The notes beneath the pieces were generated by a model. The model worked only from the letters and a program-made list of their open reading frames with translations, was not told the origin of the DNA and ran no database searches. A stretch of 64,000 bases of DNA from Alentia gelatinosa (taxonomy: Eukaryota > Annelida > Polychaeta > Phyllodocida > Polynoidae). The stretch spans positions 62,188,841 through 62,252,840 of the forward strand of contig OX465584.1 in assembly GCA_950022655.1 (NCBI GenBank). The letters run 5' to 3'. Positions 28,757-40,327 of the stretch are shown piece by piece. Both the position numbers and the translations under genes were made by a program. Position 1 is the stretch's first letter. Each line of letters opens with the position of its first letter.

Positions 28757-31490
28757 AAATTCTTTTTTCTTTTTTTCATAAATTTCTTTATTGAGATCCT
28801 TGATATTACAATTTTCCTTACGTCATGTACAAAATGTTCTCAACAAAGAGGCATACGACCTTAACCCACACAGGGGGCTGGTTTCCTGGTAATGCCATCC
28901 CAAATAGAAGATACATTCATTTTTCATTTCGATGGTGCCATGAAGCCATGGAAAACTAAATATTGATTTATATACCTTATTTGACTTAGACTATTCATTA
29001 CTCGACTTATACATTTTTTAACACTTTTCATAGTTTCCAGATTTCTTCTTTCATAATTGTTTTGGTGAGTATCTTAAAAGTTTTTATATCTTCTGTGGAT
29101 CGCACCAAGGGTGTTTGGTAATTCCAGATTGTTCCCCCATGGTAGTGAATAGAGTTCATAAACGAATTTGAGTTCGGTTTTGCCACATATAAAACAGGAC
29201 CTTCAAACATTCTTGTCGGCCTTACAGGGTTTGTTAGATTTTCGGCCCTTTGAGCCTGTTTGAACATGAAATTTAACAGGTGAGCTCTACGTCTGTGTTT
29301 GAGCATGGGTGTTTCAGCTAATTTATGAAAGGCACTTTTAAACACAGGCGCAGGCACTTGTTCTGCAGAATTTGCAATTTGTCAAGGTATTTTTCTGCAC
29401 AATTATCAAACACTTTTGACATAGAAATGATTGAAGTAAAGTCGTTTATATAAAGTAAAAATAAAAGGGGGCCTAAAATGGAGCCCTGGGGGACACCGTT
29501 TACTATTTTTTCAGGTTGAGATAAAAAGGAGTTTGCTTAGACTTTTTGGGTCCGTTCTTGTAGATAATTTGTAAACCACTTTAAACACTTGTCTTTAAAA
29601 CCATATACTTCTAATTTAGATAATAAGATGGGTGATTAACAGTATCAAATGCCTTCATTAGGTCAATATATATGGCGATGGTGTCTTTACCTATGTTTTT
29701 ATTCAGTAAGATATCGTCAGTTAGGGTGGCTATTGGATCTATAGTGGAGCTGCCCTTCCTAAAACCGTATTGTTTTTTGTTTAAAATGTTATTTTCTTCG
29801 ATAAATATAAGAGAATGATGTTGAACAATTTTTTTCCATTAACTTACTAATGATGGGTAGTAATGAAAAGGGACAGAGATTGCTTACTTGGGATGAGTCG
29901 CCACCGTTGGGATTGGGATTACCATTGAAGTCTTCCATTCGATTGGTATTTTTGCAGTATTGAAAATGTTATTAAATAAGTTTGCATATATATTGGGAAT
30001 ATATTGTACCGAGTCAATAAAAACCTTTGATGTGATACTGTGTAGCATTGATTGTTTGTTCTTTTTTAACTCCTTTGATAGTTTAATAACTTCGTCCGCA
30101 TTAGTTATCAAGTTTACCTAAGTTTTTTCATTAGGATCATCGTAGTACTTCCAAGGCACATGCATTTTAGAGGCTAATTTGTCACCTATATTTATAAAAA
30201 ACTTATTGATATACTCTGGTGTAGCTTCGTCATCAATATACTCCTGGTTATCGTTTTTTAGTTTAATTTTGTCTGGATCCGATGAGGTATCAGTCCCTGG
30301 CAAAATTTGGTTGACTTTCCGCCAGAATTTTGGAGTATCATTTTTGTCTACTTCAAGATAATTTAGGATATAGTTTTGTCTGGCTGATTTAACTAATTTG
30401 TTTGTATCATTACATATTTTTCTCGCATTAGCCCAGTCAGTTGCCATGCCTGACTTCTTTGCCTTCTTCAAAGCCTTGTCTTTGTCTCGAATCAACCCTA
30501 GTAGGTTAGCCGTGATCCACGGTTGGTTTGACTCTTTGACGGAAAAATGTCTAAATTTACAGTTTTTATCCAAAAAGGTTATAATTGCCTGTTTTAGTAG
30601 AGTCCACTTGTACTCACTATCATTTGACCCCAAAAATTGTGTCCATTCATAATGCAGTAGAAACTCTTTAAATTTATTTGGATCATAGTTACGGTAGGAT
30701 CTACCATATATTTGTTTACGATTCGTCTTTAGTTGTGAGGATTTTTTTATAGCAAAGATCATCTGGTGGTCACTTAGGGCTTGCTGCAATACACCTGTTT
30801 TCTTATAGTCTTGACCATTAGCAAAGATTAAATCAATAGTCGAGCTATTGTCAGAATATCTAGTATAATCTTGGATATGTTGTTTAAAGCCCATTCGTTC
30901 CATATTGGTAATTAACTCAATGCAATCATGCGAGGCCACGTTGGATATATTTATGTTGAAATCCCCTAGTGTTATGATATCATCAATATTGTCTTCTTGT
31001 AAAACTTGTATTGTATCGGTCAACTGTCTGATGAATTCATGTACAATGCTCTTATTTGGTCTGTAGATATTAATGACAGCCAGTTTTTTAACAAATGGTC
31101 TTTCAATTAGACTGACTTGTAATTCTAAACATTTGTTACTGGCATTCAAGAATTTGTATTTGTTACAATCATGTGGCATTATTGATTTAATAAAAGTACA
31201 CGTACCCCCACCGGTTTTGGGTTTCACATCATTTGGATTTTCTTTCCAGCGCCTATCATTTCTATAACTTGTATAATTATCTAGCTGGTAAGAATCTAGT
31301 GCATCGTTGTCATTTAACCATAATTCTGAGATAGTAATAATATCCCATTTCTTTACTTGCGCTTCTATGATAAGATTTTCAAAATTTGATTTAAGACTTC
31401 TAGTGTTAGAGTGGATTATCGATAACCCTTTTTGTTCAGAAATCTGGTTACCATCATACATCATAGTCATATTATTAAAATAGGTCTTGA
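28757..31490 (-). mobile_element. LINE with deleted RT core (minus)
   Basis: A T-rich run at 28760-28780 marks the 3' tail. Upstream come the C-terminal domain (29357-29028), a short RT piece, and the endonuclease ORF (31470-30118). The RT jumps from motif B ([15 protein letters not shown], about 29505-29465) through LYINDF directly to the C-terminal [17 protein letters not shown], so the YADD box has been deleted. Confidence 0.85.
30118..31470 (-). pseudogene. LINE ORF2 endonuclease domain
   Basis: 450 codons from MTMMYDGNQISEQKG. Endonuclease landmarks are IIHSNTRSL, TISELWLND, GGGTCTFIK, INIYRPN, LGDFNINIS and DLIFANG with ALSDHQMIF. The last 150 residues are the linker before RT (FWRKVNQILPG, EYINKFFINIG). 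It stops at 30118; the next RT piece (30111-29884: SKVFIDSVQYIPNIYANLFN, WKTSMVIPIP) lies in another frame. This is a jockey/CR1-type arrangement. Confidence 0.85.
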
Positions 31491-31789
31491 ATACACATCA
31501 ATAGGGTATATAATCACATGAAAATAAATAGTCCTGATATAAAGAGTGTTCTCCATCTTAGGCATGGTCACCAAAGCACAGCAAAAGGCTAGCGCATTAG
31601 ACTTTGTTTAGAATTATCCAATATTGAAACCAGCCAATGCACTTGGCTTACCTTTCTTAATTTCTAAATAGGTCATTTAGGCGACATATAATAGAGAATT
31701 ACTTACCACTCTAACATAGGTAATTAATTACTGAAGTGCCATAATGAAGTACATGAAAACAAAGGTTTCTTACACACAACACAAGCACT

Positions 31790-32076
31790 GGGACCTGTTT
31801 CATTAGTTTTGTGACATGTCTGTGACACCATACAGACATTGGGGTTGTCTAGTTTCATGACAACACAAGTAGCTGCCTTTAGGAAAAGACAGACCTCAGA
31901 CATAAGAATTAGACGAATCTACACATCATGGACCTATTTCACTAGTTTCATGACAAAGGTGGCACCAACAGTGCAAGCAAGAACGGACAAAACAAAGTCT
32001 AATGTCTAGTTCTTATGAAACCGGACAAACCGGATACGCCATCTAGACATGTCACAAGACTAGTGAAACAGGTCCC
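31790..32076. mobile_element. GGGACCTGTTTCACTAG-family TIR element, complete
   Basis: Ends GGGACCTGTTTCATTAGTTT and AGACTAGTGAAACAGGTCCC are inverted matches over about 30 bases. Length 287. CTG lies just outside both ends of GGACC...GGTCC, hinting at a 3-base duplication. Non-coding. Confidence 0.85.
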
Positions 32077-32079
32077 TGC

Positions 32080-32430
32080 CTACAAAGAGATCTCAGTACA
32101 GCTCTCTGGCTGTTGTCAATCTCTTTTTTAACTGTGATTTAAACATTTTTCTCTGCATTTCGCTGGGCAAGTTGTTCCATAATAAGCCATATTTATATTT
32201 TGTAGACAATTTATAATTCTGAGTTTTGATTTGGTCATTTAACTTTAACATCGGGCCCTGGAATAGTCATGTGGCTCTAGCCTTATGGTTCAGATATTTG
32301 GGTTTTTTTATCGGTCATTGGCTAATCTATTGCAAATCCTAAGCCTCTATTATATGTAGTATTAATGAGCATTCTTTTGTTAACACAATTATTCTGTCAA
32401 ACGCCACTCTGGCCAAGTGAATTCATTGCA
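32080..32430 (-). pseudogene. LINE C-terminal fragment
   Basis: On the minus strand one reads LKLNDQIKTQNYKLSTKYKY, then LWNNLPSEMQRKMFKSQLKK, the typical W-N-x-L-P end of jockey/CR1-type ORF2 proteins. The more distal part has stops. It is a 5'-truncated relic abutting the TIR element at 32076. Confidence 0.7.
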
Positions 32431-33450
32431 TTTCTGAAAAGAGTGGGAGTAGCCAGTGTGAACACAATCCTTTCATTTCCCACAAGATAGGACTGTTGGG
32501 ACAAACTAGAGTACTGTAACAACTTTGCTGTCTAAACTTGAGAGTTGATAAATGTGTAAGGGGCAGGGTAGTCGAACAGTGGTATGATCACTCCACACTA
32601 GGTGAAGCAAGTGCCGATCCCTGGTGTGCGGTAAAGCCGGCGGACCCGTGTATGCAAATACTATGGGTTCAGCCAGTATATATAGGCTGAGTCCACAGCA
32701 GGTTGACAGGTTAATTGCAGTGTCTCTTAGTTGAGTGAACGCTTGGAGCCTCAGAGACTGCTAGGTTTCTCCAGAAACCTTTCAGCAGTGGAGAGAACAG
32801 ATCCTCTCCTATTACGCTACTTAGCACATTCCGTGCTAAGCTACTGTACAGGGATATTCGGATTTCAAAAAAGATATTGTACCTGAGGTGACTCATCTCA
32901 AACCACTGGATAGGTAGACTAGGCCCGGTTGTGAGATCATGTACCACTAACCAGCGGTCTGCTACAAATGCTTTGGATTTTCTATATAGGGAAGATAAGC
33001 CTCTGTTGGTCAGGTCTGTGTCAGTGTATCTCTCCATCCTTGTGCATTGTTTCTGTGTTATCTTAACCATATATGTAGTATTATTGAGCATATATACAAT
33101 TAAAAACTCTCTTGTATGCGCCATATATATGCTGGTGCACAACAGAGATGTATACATATATAATCCTATCCATATACATTGTTTGTTCAGTGGGGTATAG
33201 ATGAAATATAAATGAAATTTTTATGCAGTGGTTGTTGGTTTTGTTATATAATCTATAAAGGTTTACTAGACACCGCAATCACTCACATTCTAAAGTCATT
33301 ACATTAAAGATTATGGTTAATTGCATCTTGTTCAACCAACTTGTCCATCTCAATAATATTTTCCAAGTTTAGTCTTTTAAATATTCCAATGTAATCCTCT
33401 TCTTGAAGGTTTCTTCATCATTTATATATCATGGCATGTTGGGAAGTCCA
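32431..33450. other. Non-coding spacer
   Basis: No recognised gene. 33060-33250 (GTATGCGCCATATATATGCT, TTCAGTGGGGTATAGATGAA) is shared with 58185-58330. The small minus-strand frame at 32711-33157 has no recognisable content. Confidence 0.5.
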
Positions 33451-33692
33451 GGGAGCTGTTTCAAAAGTCGAGTGAGGTCTCGCCAGCGGCACGTCGCATT
33501 TTCAAAGCGACAGGCCGGCAACAGCGAGCGGCACCTCAAATCAAAGCGGCAGCAAAACTACTACCAATATCCCATAGAGAGCGGCACCTCCACCTTGACA
33601 GCGGCACTTCAAGTGCAGTTGTTTAGCTCTCCCTTTGGGGGTGCGTATATATACTCTCGTTTAGAACCCTCCCGACTTTTGAAACAGCTCCC
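33451..33692. mobile_element. GGGAGCTGTTTCAAAAGTCG TIR element, complete
   Basis: Perfect inverted ends GGGAGCTGTTTCAAAAGTCG and CGACTTTTGAAACAGCTCCC, 242 bases apart end to end. The interior repeats the word AGCGGCAC. It is the intact reference for the split copy at 9052-11402 and the diverged copy at 45705-45937. Confidence 0.85.
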
Positions 33693-34440
33693 AGCTTCTG
33701 TGATCCATATCTGCTTGAGGAATGACATAGGGAGGGACTGGGCTCCTCTTTGGGGCAACATGAACAGTGGGTCATCGGGTGATGTGGCTTGGGCTTTTAG
33801 AAATATGCGGTGCCTTGATGCCACTGTACACAGACACATGTCTTGCCAGGGACTTGTTTCAGAAGTTTCGTGACATTAGGCCTAGACAGACATCAACAGT
33901 GGCACCAACAGTGCAAGCAACAGCGGAAAAAGTTTGTCAGGTTCCAAAACGCATGTCACAGTTTATGTCAAATATTAGCAGATTGGAGTGGCCAATTTTC
34001 TTCCTATTTTGAACGATTATAGGTTATATGTATTCCTTACTCATGAAAAAGTTTCAGTATTTAATTGTAACGGAAAGTAAGTGAAATTGTGTAATACTTT
34101 TGAAACTGGACAAGCCATGTTTGGGGTCTGTCTTGTCCTAAGTGCCACAACTTGTGTTGGTCTGTCCGTATGGTGTCACAGAAGCCATCTAGACATGTCA
34201 CAAAACTACTGAAACAGGTCCCAGATCATGATCAAGAGGGAGGTGTCGTGTGACTACTCATCACTTCTGGTTGTGTGGTTGGCTGGATTGAAGGCTTCAA
34301 TGATTGGGTCCAACCTTGGACTGTGGTAGGGCTGCATAATACAGCAGCAGAAATGCTACCTGAACCACAGTGTCAAGTTGTATATTGGTCAGAGTTGCCA
34401 GGATCAGTCAGGTGGTGCATGGGGACTTCCTTGGGTTGTC
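33693..34440. repeat. Third paralogue of the 5.0-6.35 kb unit
   Basis: GCTTCTGTGATCCATATCTG and following bases match 5025 and 59258 onward, but with empty sites for two of their insertions. It contains its own GGGACCTG-type TIR element (33849-34222). The GGATCAGTC/TTGTGCATGGGG junction at 34401-34420 is the empty site of the CACTGCACG insertion. Confidence 0.75.
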
Positions 34441-35209
34441 TTAGATTATAGTCTTTTTGTGTTTTGTCCTCCAGAGCCTGCTGGATGTGTATGTGTTCCA
34501 CCTCAAGCACTGGGTTTCCTTTCAGTCTTTTGTAGGTCTTGACTTGTGACAGGGGGTTTATATACACAATAATGACTGGTTTTGTGTACGAGTGGCTGTG
34601 ATCTCCAAGTAGTTGACACGCAGTCATATCCGAGCGATTAGCGAGGATTTTACGTCATCAACTACAAGGAGATTATGTTCACTCATATGCAAAGCTGTTG
34701 TTATTGAATTTATTACCCACCTACAAGATTAATAAGTCTATTGCAATTAAAAATGTTCTGTAAGCCATTTATTTCCATACGCCACAGTATTGTCAAGCGT
34801 GGCAGTAATTTGGTGTAGACTTACACAATTAATATAGTTCGCCATTAACCTGTGATTTTAGCAAAACATGTTATGACAGTGATTTCTGATGGTAAATGAG
34901 GTTATTATGATTGATTCTAAATGATTAGCATTGAATAAGCATTTTATGATGCATTGGGCATGTTGGTAGGATGTACATTGCAAACGTTTTTTGTAAACCG
35001 GACCCACATCTTCACCGAGCATATTTTCATTGAGGGGACATGTGCGTTATTGTTGCACCACCCCTCTCATAAGATCTCATACTCTCTAAGTTGTATTCTG
35101 TACAAGGTTCTCACTGCGCTCTATAGGAGAAGAATCCTTAACGAACTAGGGTTAAAGCCTTTAGAATCCACTACATAAATAGCTTCTAAGGTGTTGGACA
35201 AACTTGTTG
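34441..35209. other. Non-coding spacer, duplicated at 48.75-49.11 kb
   Basis: ACACAATAATGACTGGTTTT at 34565 onward matches 48750 onward for roughly 380 bases. No gene seen. Confidence 0.55.
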
Positions 35210-35617
35210 CACTGCATGAATACCACCGTTTTATTCATATATACGCCATCACGCAAGTGCATGTATTGGCTGAATATTGACTTGTTTTCATTTATATGCC
35301 CAGACCTTATATACAACAGACGCATCTTGGCTGTATTTCACACCCGGCGTATATGAGAGAAAATACCCTCTGCCCCCGCCCCCTCCCGCCCCTTTGTGTT
35401 GGTAGAAGTACAGGTGTCCTCAATAGGAAGCCCTCTCCCCCCCACCCCCCGCCACCTCCCCCCGCCCGGTCTCAGTGAAGCCCTGTTCCCTGGAAGCTAT
35501 TATACGCCCACAGATAAGGTGTATACACAGGGGGATTAAGACAACCTTGTAGACGCAAAATACTTACTTATATACGCCCGGCGCATTCATATGTAAAATG
35601 ATGGTTTTCGTGCAGTG
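35210..35617. mobile_element. CACTGCA TIR element, short form
   Basis: Left end CACTGCATGAATACCACCGT and right end ATGATGGTTTTCGTGCAGTG are inverted. TTG lies outside both ends. 408 bases. Its right two-thirds match 6960-7672 minus the TTAA element, so it is the short form of the longer gag-bearing insertions. Confidence 0.75.
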
Positions 35618-35759
35618 TTGACCATGAGGAGTGAGTGGTTCCTAATCCTTTCCATGATGGTATTCTTAAGGAATCCTCTTTGGGGAATGGCACTGATAAT
35701 GCTGCATTCATCATTGTCATATTTCTCACGACTCATGAGTGGATGAAAAGTGACACCAT

Positions 35760-36057
35760 GGCCCTGTTTCAGTGGTTTTGTGACATGTCTAGATGGCGTC
35801 TGTGACACCATACGGACAGATCACAAGATTGCAGTCGATGACACGCGGAGTTTCACTCATTTCTCTTAGGAATTAAGCAATGACACTTTAACCTGAGTAG
35901 GGGATACATATAATCTATAATCGTTCCAAATATGAAGAAGATTGGCCACTTCGATCTTCAGATATTTGCTAGTCTTTTTCTGCTGTTGCTTGCACTGTTG
36001 GTGCCGCAGTTGATGTCTGTCTAGGCCTAATATCATTAGCCTACTGAAACAGGTCCC
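35760..36057. mobile_element. GGGACCTGTTTC-family TIR element, diverged
   Basis: Ends GGCCCTGTTTCAGTGGTTTT and AGCCTACTGAAACAGGTCCC are inverted with some decay. 298 bases, non-coding. Confidence 0.7.
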
Positions 36058-36320
36058 ATATCTCAAATGGTGACCTGTCAAAAACATTTATTAGATGCCA
36101 CGGAGAACACGGTAGCAATAAACGATTTTTATACATATGATTACCCTGAGGTACACCCTAACCCAAGCCCCATTGCAAGCCTGAGAGAATGACGCAAGAT
36201 GACACAGTTTGCCGTCTTGAGTTCCTAAATTCCCACTAAATATGGCTGAAATATCAACCACATACAGAGACTTACAAACAGAAAGTTCCTAAGACACCTG
36301 ATGAGAATTTTATTTCTAAA

Positions 36321-37892
36321 TTTTTAGATTCAGGGTTATTGTCCAATCTAGTGTTTGACAATTGGTTTTCTGATTTTCTAAAAACCCCTTAAAGTCTTAG
36401 GTAAAATAAGCCCATATGGCAACACCATCGATTTTGTCAAACTCAAAAAACAGTCGCTCTGGAGACCCCCATTGGGCTCCGCAAACCTAGAAACCTTCAT
36501 CAATACGGTAGAAGACGACCTGTCCAAATGTAAAATAGAGAGAATAGGCAAACAAAACCTAGTAAAACTAGAAAAGGATGCACTGAAAAACCTAAGACAA
36601 AATAAGGAGATAGTAATCTTCCCAGCCGATAAGGGGGGAGCCATAGTAATCCAAGACACCCCAGATTGCATACTTGAAGCCCACCGGCAACTAAATGACA
36701 AAAAAACCTATGAAACCCTTAAGGGAGATCCGACCAACAAACATCAGGAAGAAGTAGAGAAATTAGTGGAGAAAATGGTAGAAAGGGGCGAGATAACGAA
36801 AAAAATGGCCAACACCATCATAGTAAAAAAACCCAGAACACCCCAAATCTACTTCCTACCAAAGGTACACAAAAACATCTACCCGCCACCGGGTAGACCG
36901 ATAGTATCAGCAAATGATTGCCCTACAGAAAGAATCTCAGCAATGGCAGATATTTTCTTGAAACCACATGTGGTAAAAATGAAATCATTCATAAAAGACA
37001 CGACTGATTTCATAAATAAAGTAGAGAACACAGACAAACTAAGTTCAGGTAGCATCATGGGAACAATGGATGTGACATCACTGTACACAAACATACCCAC
37101 ATACCCACATACCCTGAACCCAAAAAACATAGTTGAAGGAGAAAAAAATGAGAGAATCTTCCTGACTACAACATTCAGACCTGGGAAAAAACATGTCCAA
37201 TCAGCAGTAAGAAAAAACTGGGACATCCTGGGCAAGTCAACAACCACGAAGAATATCCATCTAATGATGGGATATCGCAGACCCAAAAACATAAAAGACC
37301 ACCTGGTGAGATCGAGACTGAACTACCACCCAAAAGACGAACCCCAAAAAAGCAAACATCCGGGGACACAAACAAATGCAACAAAAGAAACTGCAAATAC
37401 TGCAAAGTATTGGACCGAGGAGGAAAAATACATGCAAAAAACAGGACCATGGAAAGCAAGACGAATATCACATGCAACAGCTCAAACGTGATTTACTGCA
37501 TAGAATGCAAAAAATGTGCAATCAAATATGTTGGACAGACAAAAAGGAAAATAAAAGACAGAGTCAGAGAACACATGTACGCAGTCAACACAAAAAAAGA
37601 AACCGACATAGGGTACCACTACAACACCACAGGACACTGTGGAATCGAGGACATGAGAGTCTACATAGTAGACTTCATATACGACCACCCAGAGAGCACC
37701 AGAGCTAAAACCCTCAGGAACACCATTGAACACAATTGGATACATAGACTACAAACCATAGCACCATATGGCCTGAACACAATGGACAACAAATATGGAT
37801 GAGAGAGAATCAAAGCCACGTCAAAAATTTTTTAGAAAATCAGAAAACCAATTGTCAAACACTAGATTGGACAATAACCCTGAATCTAAAAA
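36321..37892 (+). mobile_element. Penelope-like relic between perfect 64-bp inverted repeats
   Basis: 36321-36384 and 37829-37892 are exact reverse complements (64 of 64 bases). Between them is a Penelope-like ORF2 remnant. The right repeat starts within the conserved GCCACGTCAAAAATTTTTT tail motif. A hammerhead-like core follows at 38107. Confidence 0.85.
36388..37802 (+). pseudogene. PLE RT/GIY-YIG pseudogene lacking the RT catalytic core
   Basis: It has PLGSANLETFI, FPADKGGAIVIQD, YFLPKVHKNIYPPPGRPIVS and MDVTSLYTNIP, then jumps at a CATACCCACATACCCACA repeat (about 37095) to IFLTTTFRPGKKH. The motif B and YIDD region, about 200 residues in the intact relative, is missing. A frame change near 37400 leads to the GIY-YIG part (37410-37802) with VIYCIECKKCAIKYVGQTKR, EHMYAV, and NWIHRL..GLNTMDNKYG. 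The nuclease domain looks complete and the polymerase cannot be active. Confidence 0.9.
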
Positions 37893-38089
37893 TTTTGAAA
37901 TAGTATTTCACATCTCCCTCAATCCAGGCTGCACAATAAGTAAGGTGACAAAACCATACAGGGAAACGCCCCCTCCCTCAGCCTCTAGACTATAAACAGT
38001 CAACATAATAGAGAACTCGAGTGTCAAAAATCAAAAGTACACCATACAAAAATTCATAGATGCAAATATCATGAATCAGAAATATAACA

Positions 38090-38133
38090 CAGTCCCCAGT
38101 ACGCACCTGACGAGCCGGAAGACGGCGAAACTG
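38090..38133 (+). ncRNA. Hammerhead-ribozyme-like core, consensus (PLE relic)
   Basis: CTGACGA (38107-38113), a 4-bp stem GCCG/CGGC with loop GAAGA (38114-38126), then GAAAC (38127-38131). This fits the hammerhead core exactly. CAGTC (38090-38094) could form a 4-bp stem III with ACTG (38130-38133) and supply the GTC cleavage triplet, but the 12 bases between it and the core do not form a stem I. The 5' arm of stem I may have been lost. It lies 305 bases after the ORF2 stop. Confidence 0.6.
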
Positions 38134-38139
38134 CACAAA

Positions 38140-38940
38140 AATAAGACATCAAGCCACAAAAAACAATGATCTAATCCACAATGACTCCTACCTACATGGG
38201 TCATAGACTCAGGCACGCACTTATGGTTGTGTTACCGTAGCGTACGCTTTGTCAAATCCACACAGGTATCAAATGGTAACCTGACAAAAGGGCCTATGAG
38301 GCTAGACTGGTTCCTTGCCCTAATGAAACTAGGAGCTAATGATATTTCTATTTACAATGGATGAGTGCGGAATTTCTAAAGTACAGTAGATTCTCACATA
38401 ACAACCATTTACATAACTATTTACAAACATTATGGCTTTGTCCCAATCCTTTTTAACTGTATTTTGTGTGTAGATTACTTTGGATATTATATCATGATAT
38501 GATAAACTCACTGAAAGACCACTTCTCTCAATACCTAAATCTCAAATTTCTTATGACTAATACAACCATTAAAATTTCATGGTTTGACAATATGATAGGT
38601 GATGATATGTTTATTATCTTTTGTTTTATTTGATTAAAGTGAAATTACTAGATGTTGCTACATTCTAAACAATTTTGTTTCAAGTCAGTCATTGACAACA
38701 AAGATACATCTACAAAACTTGAATAATGCAAATGTGAAAAAAGATTACATAATCATTTTGAAACTGATTAGAGTGAATCATTTTAGCAGCTTTTATTTAT
38801 CATTAATAATTTAGGCAGCTATTTCTGATAAATTCTTTCTCTTTGCATTCAAATAGGGGATAGGTAGGTATTGACCTATAATCAGCTGGCAGGCGATTCT
38901 AATGCATGGGACATTTATAGTACATAGTTCTTATAGGAAT
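38140..38940. other. AT-rich spacer, no gene seen
   Basis: No recognised repeat or gene. The 5' end of the following LINE may lie inside the last 100-200 bases. Confidence 0.5.
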
Positions 38941-38945
38941 AACTT

Positions 38946-39569
38946 TTGTTTGGTCTATGTTTACCACCCAACACCCAACACCAAACACCAAACACAACCA
39001 AAACAAACGAATTCCCAGAGCTCAAATCACCTACGGCTACTACAGCAGTGAACAAACCAATTAGTGAAACACTTAAGGGCCAACCGGTGCAAAAAATGAC
39101 TACCGCAGGACTCTTATTCAAAGGTTCACTGTCAACCCTAAGTAACTTCTATCCCGTAGTACTCAGCTACAATGGCGAAAAGTATGTGTCTAGTGAACAG
39201 GCCTACCAGGCTGAAAGGGTGAAACTCTGTGATCGAAGAGACCTACTGCCAGAAATCATGCAGACAAAATCTGCCTATGCAGCCAAGAAGGCGGCTGAAC
39301 AGGCTAAACTAACATCTAAATGGTTGGGAAAAAAAGAAGAAATTATGTTTCAGATTCTTAACATTAAATTCAGACAACACAAAGATCTGAAGAGTGCCCT
39401 TCTTTCGACTCACCCCCATACTCTGATTGAAGCGACCCGTGATAATTTCTGGGGTGGGGGGGCTGATCTGGATGACGGAATCTATGAGTTAGGGAAATAC
39501 TATGGTAAAAACATGCTTGGCGAAATCCTCATGAGAATTCGCACAGAACTGCGCCGTGGGGCGGCTTAG
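38946..39569 (+). CDS. NADAR (YbiA-like) domain protein, probable LINE ORF
   Basis: 207 codons. After a Thr/Pro/Asn-rich leader (1-60), residues 60-205 match the NADAR fold: LSNFYPVVLSYNGEKYVSSE then QAYQAERVK (the S-E-x-x-Y/F-Q-A motif), SAYAAKKAAEQ, EIMFQILNIKFRQH, LLSTHPHTLIEATRDNFWGG and GKNMLGEILMRIRTEL. The key Glu of SSEQ and the D-N-F-W-G-G-G motif are present, so the enzyme may be active. NADAR proteins remove ADP-ribose from N-glycosidic adducts in nucleotides or nucleic acid and act in NAD/ADP-ribose metabolism. It lies 98 bases upstream of the SGNH-like ORF, in a different frame. A host gene captured next to a LINE remains possible. Confidence 0.75.
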   Translation: MFGLCLPPNTQHQTPNTTKTNEFPELKSPTATTAVNKPISETLKGQPVQKMTTAGLLFKGSLSTLSNFYPVVLSYNGEKYVSSEQAYQAERVKLCDRRDLLPEIMQTKSAYAAKKAAEQAKLTSKWLGKKEEIMFQILNIKFRQHKDLKSALLSTHPHTLIEATRDNFWGGGADLDDGIYELGKYYGKNMLGEILMRIRTELRRGAA

Positions 39570-39667
39570 ACCTGGCTGGGAAAAATATCCCGGATAGTGT
39601 GAAAGGATTAATTGCCTCAGATTCTGGTACCCACACTGAGTTTGGCTGCATACACTTGTATGGAAGC

Positions 39668-40327
39668 ATGGCGCACGCACGCTATCTAGTGATCGGTGAC
39701 TCTAGACTGAGACACATGGGATTTCATTTAAACTACTGGCACGACAAAGATTAAAGAGTGGAATTCTATAGTGGTGCCACTATACAGCGAGTGACCAGAC
39801 ATGCCTTGGAGGCCCTACGAACTAAACGTGAAGCCCGCCAACGATATCAAGCAGTTTACCTCATCTGCGGAATAAACAATGTGACCGTTAAAGATCGCAG
39901 CACTGGTTGGATAAGTCTACGAAACGATAATGACGCAGATGCAGTTCGAGATGTTTTGGACCTATTCGAAGATGCACACCTGGCCATCCATGCGATAGGA
40001 CCGGGTATCCCAGTGATCATCGGAACAGTCTACGGCATGTCACTATCACCAGCAAATGGAACCCCGCACGTAATAGCTGAACAACGGAATCTCAACCTCC
40101 AAATACGCCAAATCAATGAAGGTATTGGCAAGCTAAACGACGAGGAGGGTGTGCATACTCCCTACATAGCTAGGGAAGTACACCGAAACAGACCGGGAAG
40201 ACTTACGATAAGCCAATATTTCTTACTTGCCGACGCAGTGCATCCCACCTTCCAGTTACAGCGAGGCATTGGGCGCCTAATATCCTTCTGTATTGAAAAA
40301 AACAGGCACGATAACTGCCATAACTAA
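39668..40327 (+). pseudogene. SGNH-hydrolase-like domain of LINE ORF1, one stop
   Basis: From ATG 39668 the frame reads MAHARYLVIGDSRLRHMG, containing the block I G-D-S with the nucleophile Ser. A TAA stop at about 39752 follows, then it stays open to 40327: FYSGATIQRV (block II-like Gly), VYLICGINN (block III G-x-N), IPVIIGTVYGMS, and ADAVHPTFQLQRG, which holds the D-x-x-H of block V. All catalytic blocks are visible. Such domains in CR1-type ORF1 proteins are thought to act on lipids or membranes. It ends 239 bases before ORF2, with a short TCACATGGCTATCCTGCAAG-type duplicated phrase in the gap (40435-40510). Confidence 0.75.

Noticed and set aside
36299..36340. CTGATGAG near 36298-36306 as a further hammerhead core
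   Set aside because: No pairing stem II and no GAAA box follow at the right distance.
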